A stretch of DNA of 64,000 nucleotides, taken from positions 62,001-126,000 of the forward strand of contig CALSLK010000007.1 in NCBI GenBank assembly GCA_943787175.1. The letters are read 5' to 3'. Numbering within the stretch: the first letter of the stretch is position 1; the number at the start of each line of letters is the position of its first letter. A program made the position numbers and the translations under genes. The stretch comes from an uncultured Alphaproteobacteria bacterium (lineage in GTDB: Bacteria; Pseudomonadota; Alphaproteobacteria; SP197). Under the pieces are notes generated by a model. It did not search any database. It saw only the letters and a program-made list of their open reading frames with translations, and was not told the origin of the DNA. Shown in pieces: positions 28,635 through 37,517 of the stretch.

Positions 28635-29126
28635 TTACGGCAGCAGAACCGTATCGATCACATGGATCACGCCGTTCGAGGTTTCGATGTCGGCGGCGAT
28701 CACGTTGGCGTCGTTGACCATGACACCATCTGTGGCATTAACCGCAATGGTGCTGCCCTGAACGGTGACGACTTCCAGGTTTTGCCCGGCGATGTCGCCT
28801 GACATCACGGCACCAGGAATGACGTGATAGGTGAGAACTGCGATCAGCTTGTCCTTGTTCTCTGGAAGAAGCAGCATTTCCACGGTGCCTTCAGGCAACT
28901 TGGCGAACGCGGCGTCGGTCGGAGCAAACACCGTGAAGGGGGGCCTTCGCTCTTGAGTGTTTCAACCAGGTCGGCTGCCTGAACGGCAGCGACCAGGGGT
29001 GTTGAAGTCATCGTTGGCAACAGCGGTGTCGACGATGTCCATGTGACCGTGGCCGTCAGCCTGGGCAACGGAGATGGCCATGAGGCCACCGACGAATACG
29101 GATGTGATGCGAGTTAGAAACGACAT
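28635..29126 (-). pseudogene. Fasciclin-domain secreted protein with two frameshifts
   Basis: Start MSFLTRITSVFVGGLMAIS is a signal peptide, then one fasciclin/FAS1 domain: [20 protein letters not shown] and the closing [13 protein letters not shown]. Two single-base insertions, one in a C-run near 28937 and one near 28998, break the frame between residues 35 and 60. After removal the protein is a normal 163 aa FAS1 adhesin-type protein. Homopolymer positions make sequence error a serious possibility. A hairpin lies upstream at 29195-29210 (CTCACG-CGAA-CGTGAG) with no T-tract, of unclear role. Confidence 0.82.
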
Positions 29127-29254
29127 GATTTTTGTTCTCTTTTGCGAGTTGACGATGGCTTGGTTACGGAGCCATCGGTCGCGCAGATCGTTGCCTCACG
29201 CGAACGTGAGTGATTGCCGTTTTCTCACCACAATCTACTCGTGGCCGAGATAGA

Positions 29255-30447
29255 TCAGGAGGCGTCGATCACATCGCGGTCATAGTCGGTCTGGGCGGCT
29301 TTATCACGTTCAGCATAGATCGCGCGGACGCGTTCGCGTTGTTCCAGGCGGTGGGCATAGGCTGGCGGCAGCACGTCCACCAGGCCTCGATACCCAGTTC
29401 GCGCGCGGCGCGGGCTGGCCAGTTGGCATCCAGCATCAACTCCCGTGCGATGGCGACGAGGTCGGCTTTGCCTTCGGTGAGGATGGCTTCAGCCTGGCGG
29501 GGTTCGATGATTTCGCCCACGGCGACCGTTGCAATGTCTGCTTCCCGACGTACCGCCTCGGCAAACCCGGCCTGGTAACCCGGCGTGCGAGGCACGATGG
29601 GCATGTCGGTATCGCCGCTTATCCCGCCAGAGGAACAATCGATCAGGTCGACGCCGCGTGCCTTGAGTTCGCGCGCCAGCACAACCGTGTCGTCCAGGTC
29701 CCAGACACCGCCCTTGCCATCGACACAGGATGCTCGCCACCACAGCGCCCGGTCTGCAGGCCAGGCCTTGCGCACCGTTTCTGCGACTTCCAGCGCGAAA
29801 CGCATGCGCCCGTTGAGGTCGCCGCCATAGCCGTCCGCGCGGTGGTTGGAGAGGGGCGAGAGGAACTGATGGATCAGGTAGCCGTGCGCGCCGTGGATTT
29901 CCAGGAGTTCAAACCCTGCATCCAGCGACAGACGCGCGTTCTCTGCAAAGGCGGCCAGCACGGTCGCGATATCGTCGCGGTCCATGGCATGGGGCAGGGG
30001 ATGGGCTGGTGTGTCGGGCAGGGGGCTTGGTGCAAGGGCAATCCATGGCGGCTGGTCCGGCGTGGTGTTTCCTTCGCCGAGCGGTTTCCAGCCCTGCATG
30101 GCGCCGTGACAGGAACCTTTGCGTCCGCTGTGCCCGGACTGAATGGCAGGTACAGAGCCAAAGCTGCGAATCATGTCGGTGACGCGCCGATAGGCGGGAA
30201 TCTGGTTTGATGACCACAGGCCTGCGCATTGATAGGTCTTGCGTCCGCGCGCCTCGACGGCGGTTTCCTCGACAAACGAGATGCCGGCACCACCCATGGC
30301 AAGGCGGCCCATATGGACCATGTGCCAGTCCGTCGGCGCGCCATCGACCGAGGCGTACTGGCACATGGGTGCTACGACGATGCGGTTCTTTGCTGTGATG
30401 CCCCGCAGGGAATAGGGCTGAAAGAGAAGGGGAAGCGTGTCAGTCAT
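29255..30447 (-). CDS. OYE-family NADH:flavin oxidoreductase (YqjM-like)
   Basis: About 395 aa from ATG 30445-30447. Old yellow enzyme fold binding FMN: LLFQPYSLRGITAKNRIVVA, QSGHSGRKGS, HGAHGYLIHQFLSPLSNHRA with DGYGG, and ATVAVGEIIEPRQAEAI. Such enzymes reduce alpha,beta-unsaturated carbonyls with NAD(P)H. A missing G near 29388 shifts the last 40 residues; the corrected end, VLPPAYAHRLEQRERV, is the family-typical one and stops at 29255. Uncorrected, the frame ends at 29269. It overlaps the SDR gene by 8 bp and is translated after it. Confidence 0.88.
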
Positions 30448-31236
30448 CGCTCGAGATCGAGATGCCGCCGGCCATATGTTCGCCCCCATCGATCACCAGG
30501 GTCTGTCCGGTGATGGTCTTTCCGCCGGTCAGGAACCACAGCACGGTTTCAGCGACGTCTTGGGCCCCGACCATCTGCTGCAGGGGCAATTGTTCGGTCA
30601 GCGCCGCACAGAACTTCTCATAAGCCGCATCGCCGATCCCGCGCCGACCCCAACGTGTCGTCACATAGCCCGGACAGACGGCATTGACACGGATATCGGG
30701 TGCCAGTCCGCGTGCCATCGAAAGGGTCAGCGAATTGAGCGCTGCCTTGGATGCGGCATAGGCCGCCACTGCTGCCAGCGCCTGTGAACCCCGAAAGAGA
30801 CGACATCACCACGACCGACCCGCCGCCGGATTCGCGCATCAGGGCTGCTGCAGCACGGGTCACCTGCCAGGTGCCGATGACGTTGACCCCGAAAATATGC
30901 TCGAAGTCCTCGCGGTTGAGGTTTTCCATATCGGCATGGGGCACAAACTTCGTGACCCCGGCATTGTTGACCAGACCATCCAGACGGCCCCAGCGTTCCC
31001 GGGCAGCCTCGGTCAGCGCCCGGCAGGTGGCATCGTCGGCAATATCGCCCTGGACAATGACGGGATCGCCACCAAGCTTGCGGCATTGCGCTTCGGTCGC
31101 GCGCACTTCGTCTTCGCTGCGTGTGTAGTTCAACACAACGCCCCATCCCAGTGTGGAGAGTGCCAGCGCAATCGCAGCCCCCAATTCCGGTCGCTGACCC
31201 GGTCACGATCGCCGCGCGTTCCACATCTTGCGTCAT
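30440..31236 (-). pseudogene. SDR family oxidoreductase with two frameshifts
   Basis: Corrected about 260 aa. Opens MTQDVERAAIVTGSATGIG, then an extra G in a G-run near 31180 breaks it; the middle has NNAGVTKFVPH and VVMSSLSG; an extra T near 30795 breaks it again before AAYAASKAALNSLTLSMARG (Tyr/Lys) and IDGGEHMAGG. It overlaps the downstream OYE gene by 8 bp, suggesting a two-gene redox operon acting on an enone or alcohol substrate. The shifts lie in short homopolymers. Confidence 0.85.
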
Positions 31237-31337
31237 GGCTGTCTCCCCTTCGATTTCATGGCCCATCTTGTCCTGTTGCGCATCACGGGGGAAGGTGTGG
31301 TCTGGTTGTAGTTGAATGCGTTTTCGGGGAGATCACC

Positions 31338-32876
31338 GTGCGGCGTATCGGGATTGATGTTGGCGGTACAAACACGGATGCCGTGTTGCTCAACGGTGAC
31401 GTGGTTGCAGCCAAGATCAAGACGCCGACCACCGATGATGTGATGTCAGGCATCCGTGCAGGCCCTTGCCTGCATACTTGCCCAATCGGGTGCTGATCCT
31501 GCTGACATCGATGCCCGTGATGATCGGCACCACGCATTTCACCAATGCCGTGATCGAACGACGCGGGCTTCAACCTGTCGCGGCGATTCGGATCGGCCTG
31601 CCGGCAAGCCGGTCCCTTGGACCGTTCGTGGATTGGCCTGATGACCTGCGCAGCCATGTCGAAGGTGCGGTGTTCGCTGTTGAGGGTGGCCATGAATACG
31701 ACGGCAAACCGCTTGCCGATCTCGATGAACGTGCCATTGCCCATGCCGGTCGCGCAATTTCCAAAGCCGGTATCCGTGCAGCAAGCGTTGCCGCAATCTT
31801 CTCTCCCCTGACCGGAGCGTGCGAAGAACGCGCCCGGGACATCCTTGCGCAGGAGTGCCCTGATTGCAGCGTCACGCTTTCACACAGGATCGGTCGGGTC
31901 GGGCTGTTGGAGCGGGAGAACGCGGCACTACTCAATGCCAGCCTGGGCCCCTTGGCGCAGCACACGACCCAGGCTTTCCGTGATGCCCTGGCGGGCAGTG
32001 GCCTGGAAGCCAAGCTCTACCTCACGCAGAACGATGGCACGGTGTTGCTGGCCGATAGGGCCGAGAGGTATCCGGTGTTCAGCTTTGCATCGGGTCCCAC
32101 CAACAGCATGCGCGGCGCTGCGTTTCTGTCCGGGCGCCCTGATGGCATGGTGGCCGATGTGGGTGGTACGACCACCGATGTCGGCATGTTGCAGGGCGGG
32201 TTTCCGCGCGAGGCCAACAACGTCATCAAGATCGGTGGTGTGCGGACTCTGTTCCGCATGCCCGACCTGATCTCGATTGGTCTGGGTGGTGGTTCACTGG
32301 TCGACCTGGACGCCGGGACCATCGGGCCTGAGAGTGTGGGCTATCGCCTGCCCGAACGCGCAAGGGTTTTTGGCGGGCCCGATCTGACTGCTTCGGACCT
32401 CGCCGTCGCTGCAGGACTTCTGTCTCTGGGGGACGCTCGTGCCGTTGCAGACCTCTCACAGGGTGACGTCGCGCGGTTCATGGGTTTGGCCAGTACCATG
32501 GCTGCCGGTGCCGTCGATCGCATGAAGACTGAGGCCTCGGGCGTCAGCGTGTTGGCGGTTGGTGGTGGCGCGTTCCTGATCCCCGATGACCTGCCCGGGG
32601 CCAGCGAGGTCATCCGCGTCGAGAACGGCGATGTCGCCAACGCCGTGGGGGCCGCCATCGCCCAGGTCTCGGGCGAATGCGATCAGGTCTTCACCGGCCT
32701 GGCGCGCGATGAGCTCCTGCAGGAAGCCCGACAGGATTGCCGAAGCCCGGGCGGTCGAGGGCGGCGCTGACGCCGCAACCCTCAAGACCGTCGAGGTCGA
32801 AGACCTGCCGCTGGCCTATCTCCCCGGCAATGCCGTGCGCGCCAGAGTCCGGGTCGTCGGCGATATTGCCGCGTGA
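31338..32876 (+). pseudogene. Hydantoinase/oxoprolinase (HyuA-like), frameshifted
   Basis: GTG start at 31338-31340 begins VRRIGIDVGGTNTDAVLLNG, the ASKHA phosphate-binding loop. Extra C's near 31464 and 31518 break the frame; the long intact section has MIGTTHFTNAVIERRGL, FASGPTNSMRGAAFLSG, VADVGGTTTDVGMLQGGFPR and IGLGGGSLVDLD. Another shift near 32735 precedes the end VRARVRVVGDIAA. About 510 aa expected. HyuA-type enzymes hydrolyse cyclic imides or carboxylate ketones in an ATP-dependent way. No HyuB partner is adjacent, so it is a single-subunit or incomplete system. It converges on a CoA-transferase, 1 bp apart. Confidence 0.85.
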
Positions 32877-32877
32877 C

Positions 32878-34095
32878 TCACATGCTGTCGGCCGTCGCGC
32901 CGGCGGCGATGAAGCGGTCGATGTCCGCGTCGGCATAACCGGCCTCGCCCAGGATCTCGCGCGTGTACTGGCCATAGACCGTGGAGGGCCGTTTGGGTCC
33001 GCCGGGGGTTTTGGAGAACTTGACCGGCAGGCCCAGCGTTTTCACCTCACCGGCAATCGGGTGGTTCTGCGTGACCACCATGTCGCGGGCCAGCGCCTGC
33101 GGGTCCTCGATGCATCTGCGGGATGGTGTTGATGGGGCCCGACGGCATGCCTGCGGCTTCCAGTTCTGCGATCCACTCGGCGGTCGTCTTGATCGCCATA
33201 CGAACGTTTAGAATGGCTTCGAGTTCCTTGACGTTTTTCATGCGGTTCTCGTTCGTGTCGAACCGTGGGTCGTGCTCCAGGCTGGGATCGACCAGCTCGC
33301 AGAACTTGCCCCACATCCAGCCGCCCGCGCTGACCGTGATGTGGCCGTCCTTCGTCCTGATCGCCTGATAGGGCGCCTGCAAGCGGATGGCCTGATCCCA
33401 ACGGCTCTGGGGCGCCTCGCCGGTCGAGAATGCCAAGCGCGCTGTGCCAGTAGGTCTGCACGATGCCGGCTTCGAACAAGCGAGGTATCGACCATCTGGC
33501 CCTCGCCGGTGACTTCGCGGTGACGCAGGGCCGCACAGATGCCCATGGCCAGCAGGATGCCGCCGGTGATGTCGGTCATCGGCACGCCGGGTTTGACCGG
33601 GGGCCGGCCCGGGCCTTCTCCGGTCACGCTCATGATGCCAGCCATGCCCTGGGCCATCAGGTCATAGCCGGGCCGCTGGGCATAAGGACCCGTTCGACCA
33701 AAGCCGCTGACGGCACCATAGATGATGCCGGGGTTGGTCTTGGCGGCGTCTTCATATCCCACACCCAGACGATCAAGCACGCCGGGCCGGTAGTTTTCGA
33801 CCACGACATCGGCGCCTTTGATCAGACGGTGGGCAATCTCGACGCCTTCGGGTGTCTTCAGGTTCAGGGGGAAACCGCGCTTGTTGCGGTTGACGATCAT
33901 GTAGGACGCGCTGACCCCATTGATCCAATAGGGATCGTCGGCGTTGTGCGAGCCGTCTTCTTCATAGGGCACGCGCTCGATCTTGATCACATCGGCGCCC
34001 ATATCGGCCAGCATCATGGTGCAGGCGGGACCTGCCATGACATGGGTGAAGTCGATGACCCTGACACCGTTGAGCGGCCCGTATCCTGTTTCCAT
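32878..34095 (-). pseudogene. CaiB/BaiF CoA-transferase (class III), frameshifted
   Basis: Opens METGYGPLNGVRVIDFTHVM and shows the class III signature VIDFTHVMAGPACTMMLADM, VENYRPGVLDRLG, FGRTGPYAQRPGYD and catalytic-Asp-region ADMGADVIK. Three frame changes (about 33490, 33430, 33110) interrupt the second half, which otherwise carries WGKFCELVDPSLEHDPRFD and a typical C-terminal GLPVKFSKTPGGP. About 405 aa expected. It lies 2 bp downstream of the enoyl-CoA hydratase on the same strand, so both belong to an acyl-CoA catabolic operon. Confidence 0.85.
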
Positions 34096-34097
34096 GA

Positions 34098-34880
34098 TCA
34101 GCGGCCCTTGAACTTTGGCGTCTCTTTGTTGGCGAACGCTGCACGCCCGATATCGTAGTCCTCGGTCTGGAAGCAGGCATAGGGTTCCTGCAGCTCTTCG
34201 GCACTGAGCGGCGCGGGATCAAGCAGTCGGCGTGCGAACTTCTTGTGCCAGCGCGCTGAAAGCGGTGCGTTGGCTGCGATGCGTTCAGCCGTTGCATAGA
34301 CCTCCTCTTCAACCTTGTCGTCAGGGACGACACGGCTCACCAGCCCGATCTCGAGGGCGCGCTGCGCATCGAACTGCCGTGCTTCCAGCAGTATTTCCAG
34401 CGCATGGGCGTGGCTTACCAGACGTTTCAGCTTGGCGATGTCGTCATGGCCATAGGTAATGCCCAGGCGTCCTGCAGGAATGGCAAAGCGCGAGGACTCG
34501 CCGGCAATACGCAGGTCGGTCTCGGGCAGCAGGCCCATGCTGCCACCGATGCAATAACCCTTGATCAGCGCGATCACGGGATGGCGGCAGTTGGCCAGGC
34601 CGGTGCCCCAGGAATCTTCATAGTCCTGGGCCTGGTCGGGGCTGTTACGCACGTCCTTGAACTCGGAGATATCGGCCCCGACGCCAAAGGCGCGATCACC
34701 GGCGCCACGCAGGACGACAACACGCAGGTCGTCATCGGCGGAAAGTTTATCGAAGGCATCGGACATGGCCCGCGCTGTTGCCGTGTTGATGGCATTCAGC
34801 TTTTCGGGCCGGTTGATGGTGACCGTGGCGATGGGGCCGTCACGGCTGACCAGGAGAGTGTCTGTGGGGGATGTGTTCAT
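34098..34880 (-). CDS. Enoyl-CoA hydratase/isomerase family protein
   Basis: 260 aa from the ATG at 34878-34880. Crotonase fold: ITINRPEKLNAIN-like VTINRPEKLNAINTATARAM, oxyanion-hole AFGVGADISEF and the second loop IKGYCIGGSMGLLPETDLRI. Of the two catalytic Glu of classical hydratases, the second is within GSMGLLPETD region and the first lies in ADISEFKD; whether it hydrates or isomerises cannot be settled. Upstream of the CoA-transferase (2 bp) and downstream of the gamma-lyase. Confidence 0.9.
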   Translation of the reverse strand: MNTSPTDTLLVSRDGPIATVTINRPEKLNAINTATARAMSDAFDKLSADDDLRVVVLRGAGDRAFGVGADISEFKDVRNSPDQAQDYEDSWGTGLANCRHPVIALIKGYCIGGSMGLLPETDLRIAGESSRFAIPAGRLGITYGHDDIAKLKRLVSHAHALEILLEARQFDAQRALEIGLVSRVVPDDKVEEEVYATAERIAANAPLSARWHKKFARRLLDPAPLSAEELQEPYACFQTEDYDIGRAAFANKETPKFKGR

Positions 34881-34928
34881 GGGTGGGATTGTCGGACCAA
34901 GAACACGCGGCGGCAAGAGGTGTTGGTG

Positions 34929-36164
34929 TTACTCCCCAGCCTGGCGCGCGGTCATGGCCGCATCCAGACCTGCTTCGATGTCCACCAGCAGGTCCTCGAC
35001 GTTCTCGAGACCGACGGACATGCGCACCAGACCTTCGGAAATGTCATGTTTGGCGCGCTCTTCTGGCGTGTACGCGGCATGGGTCATGCTGGCTGGATGC
35101 TGCACCAGGGTTTCGCTGTCGCCCAGACTGACCGCCCGCGTAATGAGATCAACGCCGTTCATGAACGCCATGCCGGCGTCGTAGCCGCCATGAAGTTCAA
35201 ACGACACCAGTCCGCCGCCTCGGATCATCTGACGTCGCGCAATTTCTGCCTGGGCAAAGTCATCGAGCCAGGGATGTGTGGTCCAGGCGACAGCGGGATG
35301 ACCGCTCAGCAGTCCCGCAACCTTCAAGGCACTGTCGCAATGACGTTCCATACGCAGTTCCAGGGTTTTCAGGCCACGCATCACCAGAAACGCTGTCATG
35401 GGTGAGATCGTGGCACCGGTCATGTAACGCAACCCGTGCTGGCGGATCTGATGCACAAGGTCGTGGTTGCCCACCACAATGCCGGCCAGCAGATCACCAT
35501 GGCCGCCCAGATACTTTGTCGCGGAATGCACCACCAGATCGGCGCCATGCTCCAGCGGGCGTTGCAGGGCCGGGGTGCAGAACGTGTTGTCGACCACTGA
35601 AAGTGCGCCCACGGCATGGGCCTTGTCGGAGACCGCCTGGATATCGATCACGCGCAGGTTCGGATTGGCCGGTGTTTCGAAGAACACCATTTTGGTCTTT
35701 TCCGTCAGCGCCGCGTCCAGATTGCCAGCGTCCGTGAGATCAACAGGCGTTACCGCCACGCCGAATTTTGGCAGGCCGTGGGTGAACAATGCGAAGGTAT
35801 TGCCATAAAGCGTGTGGTCGATCACGACCTCGTCACCCGCGGCCAGATGGGACCAGCACAGGGCACTGATCGCACCCATGCCACTGGCCAGCGCCAGACC
35901 GGCCTCTGCGCCTTCCAGGCTGGCGAGGCGCTCTTCCAGCAGGCCCTGGGTGGGGTTGCGGGTGCGCCCGTAGATGTAACCCTTGCGCTCGCCACGGAAG
36001 AGTTCGCCGCCGGCTTCGGCTGAATCAAATGCATAGGTCGAGGTCATGTAGATCGGGGGCGTCAGCGCGCCATTCTCGTCCATGGGATCGTAACCCAGAT
36101 GGATGGCCCGGGTCGCAAAGCCCTGGGGCCGGTTGCTGCCGTCCTTGTTATTATCGTTGGCCAT
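34929..36164 (-). CDS. PLP-dependent Cys/Met metabolism enzyme, methionine gamma-lyase-like
   Basis: 411 aa. Trans-sulfuration family, fold type I. Close to methionine gamma-lyase: GYDPMDENGALTPPIYMTST, YIYGRTRNPTQGLLEERLAS (Tyr/Arg of the partner subunit), ASGMGAIS, VDNTFCTPALQRPLEHGADL, the PLP Lys in SATKYLGGHGD, and SETLVQHPASMTHAAYTPEE. In MGL a Cys sits in YGC-TFAF and favours methionine cleavage; here that position is Asn (YGNTFAL). It may therefore act on another sulphur amino acid or O-acylhomoserine. Confidence 0.9.
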   Translation of the reverse strand: MANDNNKDGSNRPQGFATRAIHLGYDPMDENGALTPPIYMTSTYAFDSAEAGGELFRGERKGYIYGRTRNPTQGLLEERLASLEGAEAGLALASGMGAISALCWSHLAAGDEVVIDHTLYGNTFALFTHGLPKFGVAVTPVDLTDAGNLDAALTEKTKMVFFETPANPNLRVIDIQAVSDKAHAVGALSVVDNTFCTPALQRPLEHGADLVVHSATKYLGGHGDLLAGIVVGNHDLVHQIRQHGLRYMTGATISPMTAFLVMRGLKTLELRMERHCDSALKVAGLLSGHPAVAWTTHPWLDDFAQAEIARRQMIRGGGLVSFELHGGYDAGMAFMNGVDLITRAVSLGDSETLVQHPASMTHAAYTPEERAKHDISEGLVRMSVGLENVEDLLVDIEAGLDAAMTARQAGE

Positions 36165-36216
36165 GATCCGCTCTCCGCACAATGCGGGCGCACCTTCGTG
36201 CGCGGGGCAGCCAGGG

Positions 36217-37482
36217 TCAAGGCGTGGTGACGGGAAGCGTGTCTTGTGTGCCGGTCAGCCAGGCGATGATATCTGCCAGAACGCCCTCGCGCATCGCCTC
36301 AAGCAGGGCGTTGTGGCGGTTCCGCTTGGGCAGTGCCCAGCGTTGTGACGGCAGGGTGTCGGCCATAATGCCGGCAAACAGCTTGTCCTGCTTGTTGGTG
36401 TCACCGTGCACAATCAGGATTTCTGGCTGTGTGGAACCGGCCCAATCGCTGGTGAGATTGGGGAGGTCGCGATTGAGTGCGGCCATGCGCGCTTCAGAGC
36501 TACCGTTTGGGCCCGCGGGCCTGCCGTTGCCGTGCGGACGCGGACTGAAGGCGACAATGCGTCTGGCGCCAAGCTGCATGCCCGCCCGAAGGCCGGGAAT
36601 TCCTGCGGCGCTGTTGCAGAGAATGGCGACTTCGTCACATTCCATTTGTGCGGCAATCGTCTGGATACCCTCGATCATGGCTGGCCAATCGGCGCCCAGA
36701 GCTTCGATTCCGTGGTGATAGAAACGTCCTGTGGTATCGCGCAGATAAAGCATGTGTGCAGGCTGGGCAGCGAACCATTGGTGCAGGATGGTGTGGGGTA
36801 GGCCTAACCGTCCCTCGCCACCACTCATGGCAACGACAAGACATCGCGCATTCGTGTCTGCCGCAGAAACCAGCTGAACCGAAGCCTCCATGGTATCGGT
36901 AAACCGGCTGGGTAGCCGCGGTGTCAGTTCGGTGATTTCCTTGAGTTCCCTCAGGAATCCCATGTCGGGGTACAAGGAGCAGGCCGGTTTGATGAGTGTC
37001 TCGAGGCGCTCGACCGGCATGTCGTCGAACAGGCGTTGCAGAGCGGCACACCAGTTGAGCGCGGACGTGAGCTTGAGGTCGGGAGATCGCGCGGCCTGAT
37101 GACAGGCAAGCGTATAGAGTGCGGCCATCATGGCGGTCCCGCCCTCGTTCCTCAGCCGGTTTTCCAGGTGTTCAGCAATTTCGCCAGCGGCCTCGCCGCT
37201 GATCAGCGCATAGGCCGCGTTCCGCAGCCTGCTGGTCCGCATGTTGCTCTCAAGACGATCCGCGGCAAAATCAACAGCAGCTATTGGGCCATCGCGTTGG
37301 GACCGGTTTGCTACCTGCTGGGCCAGATGGCCGCACATGGTCCAGTGCGCTCTGGGCACCAGGATGGCCTGACCGTTCGCGTTTGCCTGTTCAACGAGTT
37401 TGTCGAGTTCTCTCAAAGCGTGGATCCGCTCAGCCTGATGGAAGTGTGCACCGTCGCTGCACCAACGTGTATCGCAAGGCAA
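36217..37482 (-). CDS. Unrecognised 421 aa protein with alpha/beta-hydrolase-like C-terminal half
   Basis: The probable start is TTG at 37480-37482; no ATG follows in frame before residue 49. No named family is recognised. The first 190 residues are helical. The second half reads like an alpha/beta hydrolase: LVVAMSGGEGRLGLPH, CDEVAILCNSAAGIPGLRAG in place of the GxSxG elbow (Ser flanked by Asn/Ala), then EILIVHGDTNKQDKLF and a late His in KRNRHNALLEAM. So a Ser-Asp-His set is conceivable but the nucleophile elbow is atypical. Divergent from the adenylation-carrier gene with 35 bp between, suggesting they work together. Confidence 0.6.
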   Translation of the reverse strand: MPCDTRWCSDGAHFHQAERIHALRELDKLVEQANANGQAILVPRAHWTMCGHLAQQVANRSQRDGPIAAVDFAADRLESNMRTSRLRNAAYALISGEAAGEIAEHLENRLRNEGGTAMMAALYTLACHQAARSPDLKLTSALNWCAALQRLFDDMPVERLETLIKPACSLYPDMGFLRELKEITELTPRLPSRFTDTMEASVQLVSAADTNARCLVVAMSGGEGRLGLPHTILHQWFAAQPAHMLYLRDTTGRFYHHGIEALGADWPAMIEGIQTIAAQMECDEVAILCNSAAGIPGLRAGMQLGARRIVAFSPRPHGNGRPAGPNGSSEARMAALNRDLPNLTSDWAGSTQPEILIVHGDTNKQDKLFAGIMADTLPSQRWALPKRNRHNALLEAMREGVLADIIAWLTGTQDTLPVTTP

Positions 37483-37517
37483 TTCAACCCGGTTGGCATA
37501 TGCACTAACCTAGCAGC

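Noticed and set aside
29154..29210. Two short hairpins between the OYE and fasciclin genes (GATGGCT/AGCCATC and CTCACG-CGAA-CGTGAG)
   Set aside because: No T-tract in the transcribed direction and no symmetry to a known operator; kept only as a note in the fasciclin entry.
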